In this document: piece after piece, positions 4,861-5,143 of the stretch
Layout of the letters: each line of letters begins with the position of its first letter
Numbering within the stretch: the first letter of the stretch is position 1
From: Candidatus Aminicenantota bacterium
GTDB taxonomy: Bacteria; Acidobacteriota; Aminicenantia; Aminicenantales; Aminicenantaceae
NCBI GenBank assembly: GCA_030615975.1
Contig: JAUWYH010000121.1
Coordinates: 1-5,143, forward strand
DNA length: 5,143 nucleotides
Direction: 5' to 3'
The notes under the pieces: generated by a model
What the model was told of the DNA's origin: nothing
Database searches by the model: none
Seen by the model: the letters and a program-made list of their open reading frames with translations, nothing else
Program-made: the position numbers and the translations under genes

Positions 4861-5143
4861 ATGGCTCAAGAAAATTTCTTTCCCAAGAATATAATTTTTA
4901 TTTTTATTTTCCTTTCCTTTTTCGGGTTCTCATCTGCTGTTCAAAATTATTCAATCCAGGAAGTCCAAAAAGTTTTAAAAGCATTCGAGACAATGAGCAG
5001 TGAACAATTCAGGAAAGATAGGGATGTTCTTAAGAAAATTGTGATCACCGAAAGCGAACTTAATTCATACATTGCCTACCGTATTGAAACAGAAAAGGAA
5101 GAAATTATGAGAGAGCTTCGCCTTAAATTACTCCAGGGAAATA
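4861..5143 (+). CDS. Secreted hypothetical protein, 3' end beyond window
   Basis: An open frame of 94 codons runs off the window end. The start ATG 4861 is preceded by AGAAGAA, only a weak ribosome binding site. Residues 1-26 are a clear signal peptide (FFPKNIIFIFIFLSFFGFSSA, given here as two parts: the polar start FFPKN and the hydrophobic core up to SSA), so the mature protein begins near VQNYS. The mature part is charged and helical (VQKVLKAFETMSSEQFRKD), followed by KIVITESELNSYIAYRIE. A 'TESELN..IA' segment of this kind recalls periplasmic lipid-binding families such as YceB or LmeA, but this is only a resemblance and no assignment is made. The gene lies directly behind the right miniature element, which seems to have inserted into its 5' leader. 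Confidence 0.7.
   Translation, partial: MAQENFFPKNIIFIFIFLSFFGFSSAVQNYSIQEVQKVLKAFETMSSEQFRKDRDVLKKIVITESELNSYIAYRIETEKEEIMRELRLKLLQGN

Overview
The window is about 40% G+C. It looks like a bacterial chromosome fragment from a Gram-negative-type, possibly uncultivated lineage. The gene style fits genomes such as Candidatus Aminicenantes: a Wzy/WaaL-type polymerase next to a TPR protein, and a small secreted protein with one carboxypeptidase-regulatory-like fold and a C-terminal membrane segment. This taxonomic guess is impression only; no marker gene is present.

Left edge (1-133): a Shine-Dalgarno sequence and start codon on the minus strand, with a sigma70-like promoter, suggest that a divergent gene begins at the boundary. 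Next to it is an array of degenerate 8-bp repeats that runs into the annotated start of the first plus-strand gene.

Positions 122-3318 hold a two-gene surface-polysaccharide operon whose ORFs overlap by ATGA. The first gene encodes a multi-pass O-antigen ligase/polymerase-family protein (Wzy_C). The second encodes a membrane-anchored TPR protein with a C-terminal beta-rich domain. In related proteins the ligase and TPR parts are often joined in one chain, so the two products probably act together at the inner membrane.

Positions 3352-4059 hold a separate unit with a small palindrome, a strong promoter, a strong ribosome binding site and a 207-aa secreted protein (CarboxypepD_reg-like domain, four-cysteine module, C-terminal hydrophobic helix).

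Positions 4060-4860 contain no credible gene but are rich in structure. There are two related copies of a miniature element. The right copy (4482-4830) is complete, with 27-bp terminal inverted repeats carrying one mismatch and a 6-bp target duplication (TATTTT). The left copy (4130 to about 4300) has lost its right end. Both carry a near-consensus promoter just inside the left end and an ATTCCYGC-GAAA-GCRGGAAT hairpin whose single variable base pair has changed in a compensated way. A strong intrinsic terminator lies between the copies. The right copy appears to have landed between a promoter (4431-4460) and the last gene, turning a short 5' leader into a long structured one.

Positions 4861-5143 hold the 5' part of a gene for a secreted protein of unknown function, cut by the window end.

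The most notable material is the pair of promoter-carrying, hairpin-containing miniature elements and their apparent effect on the flanking genes.
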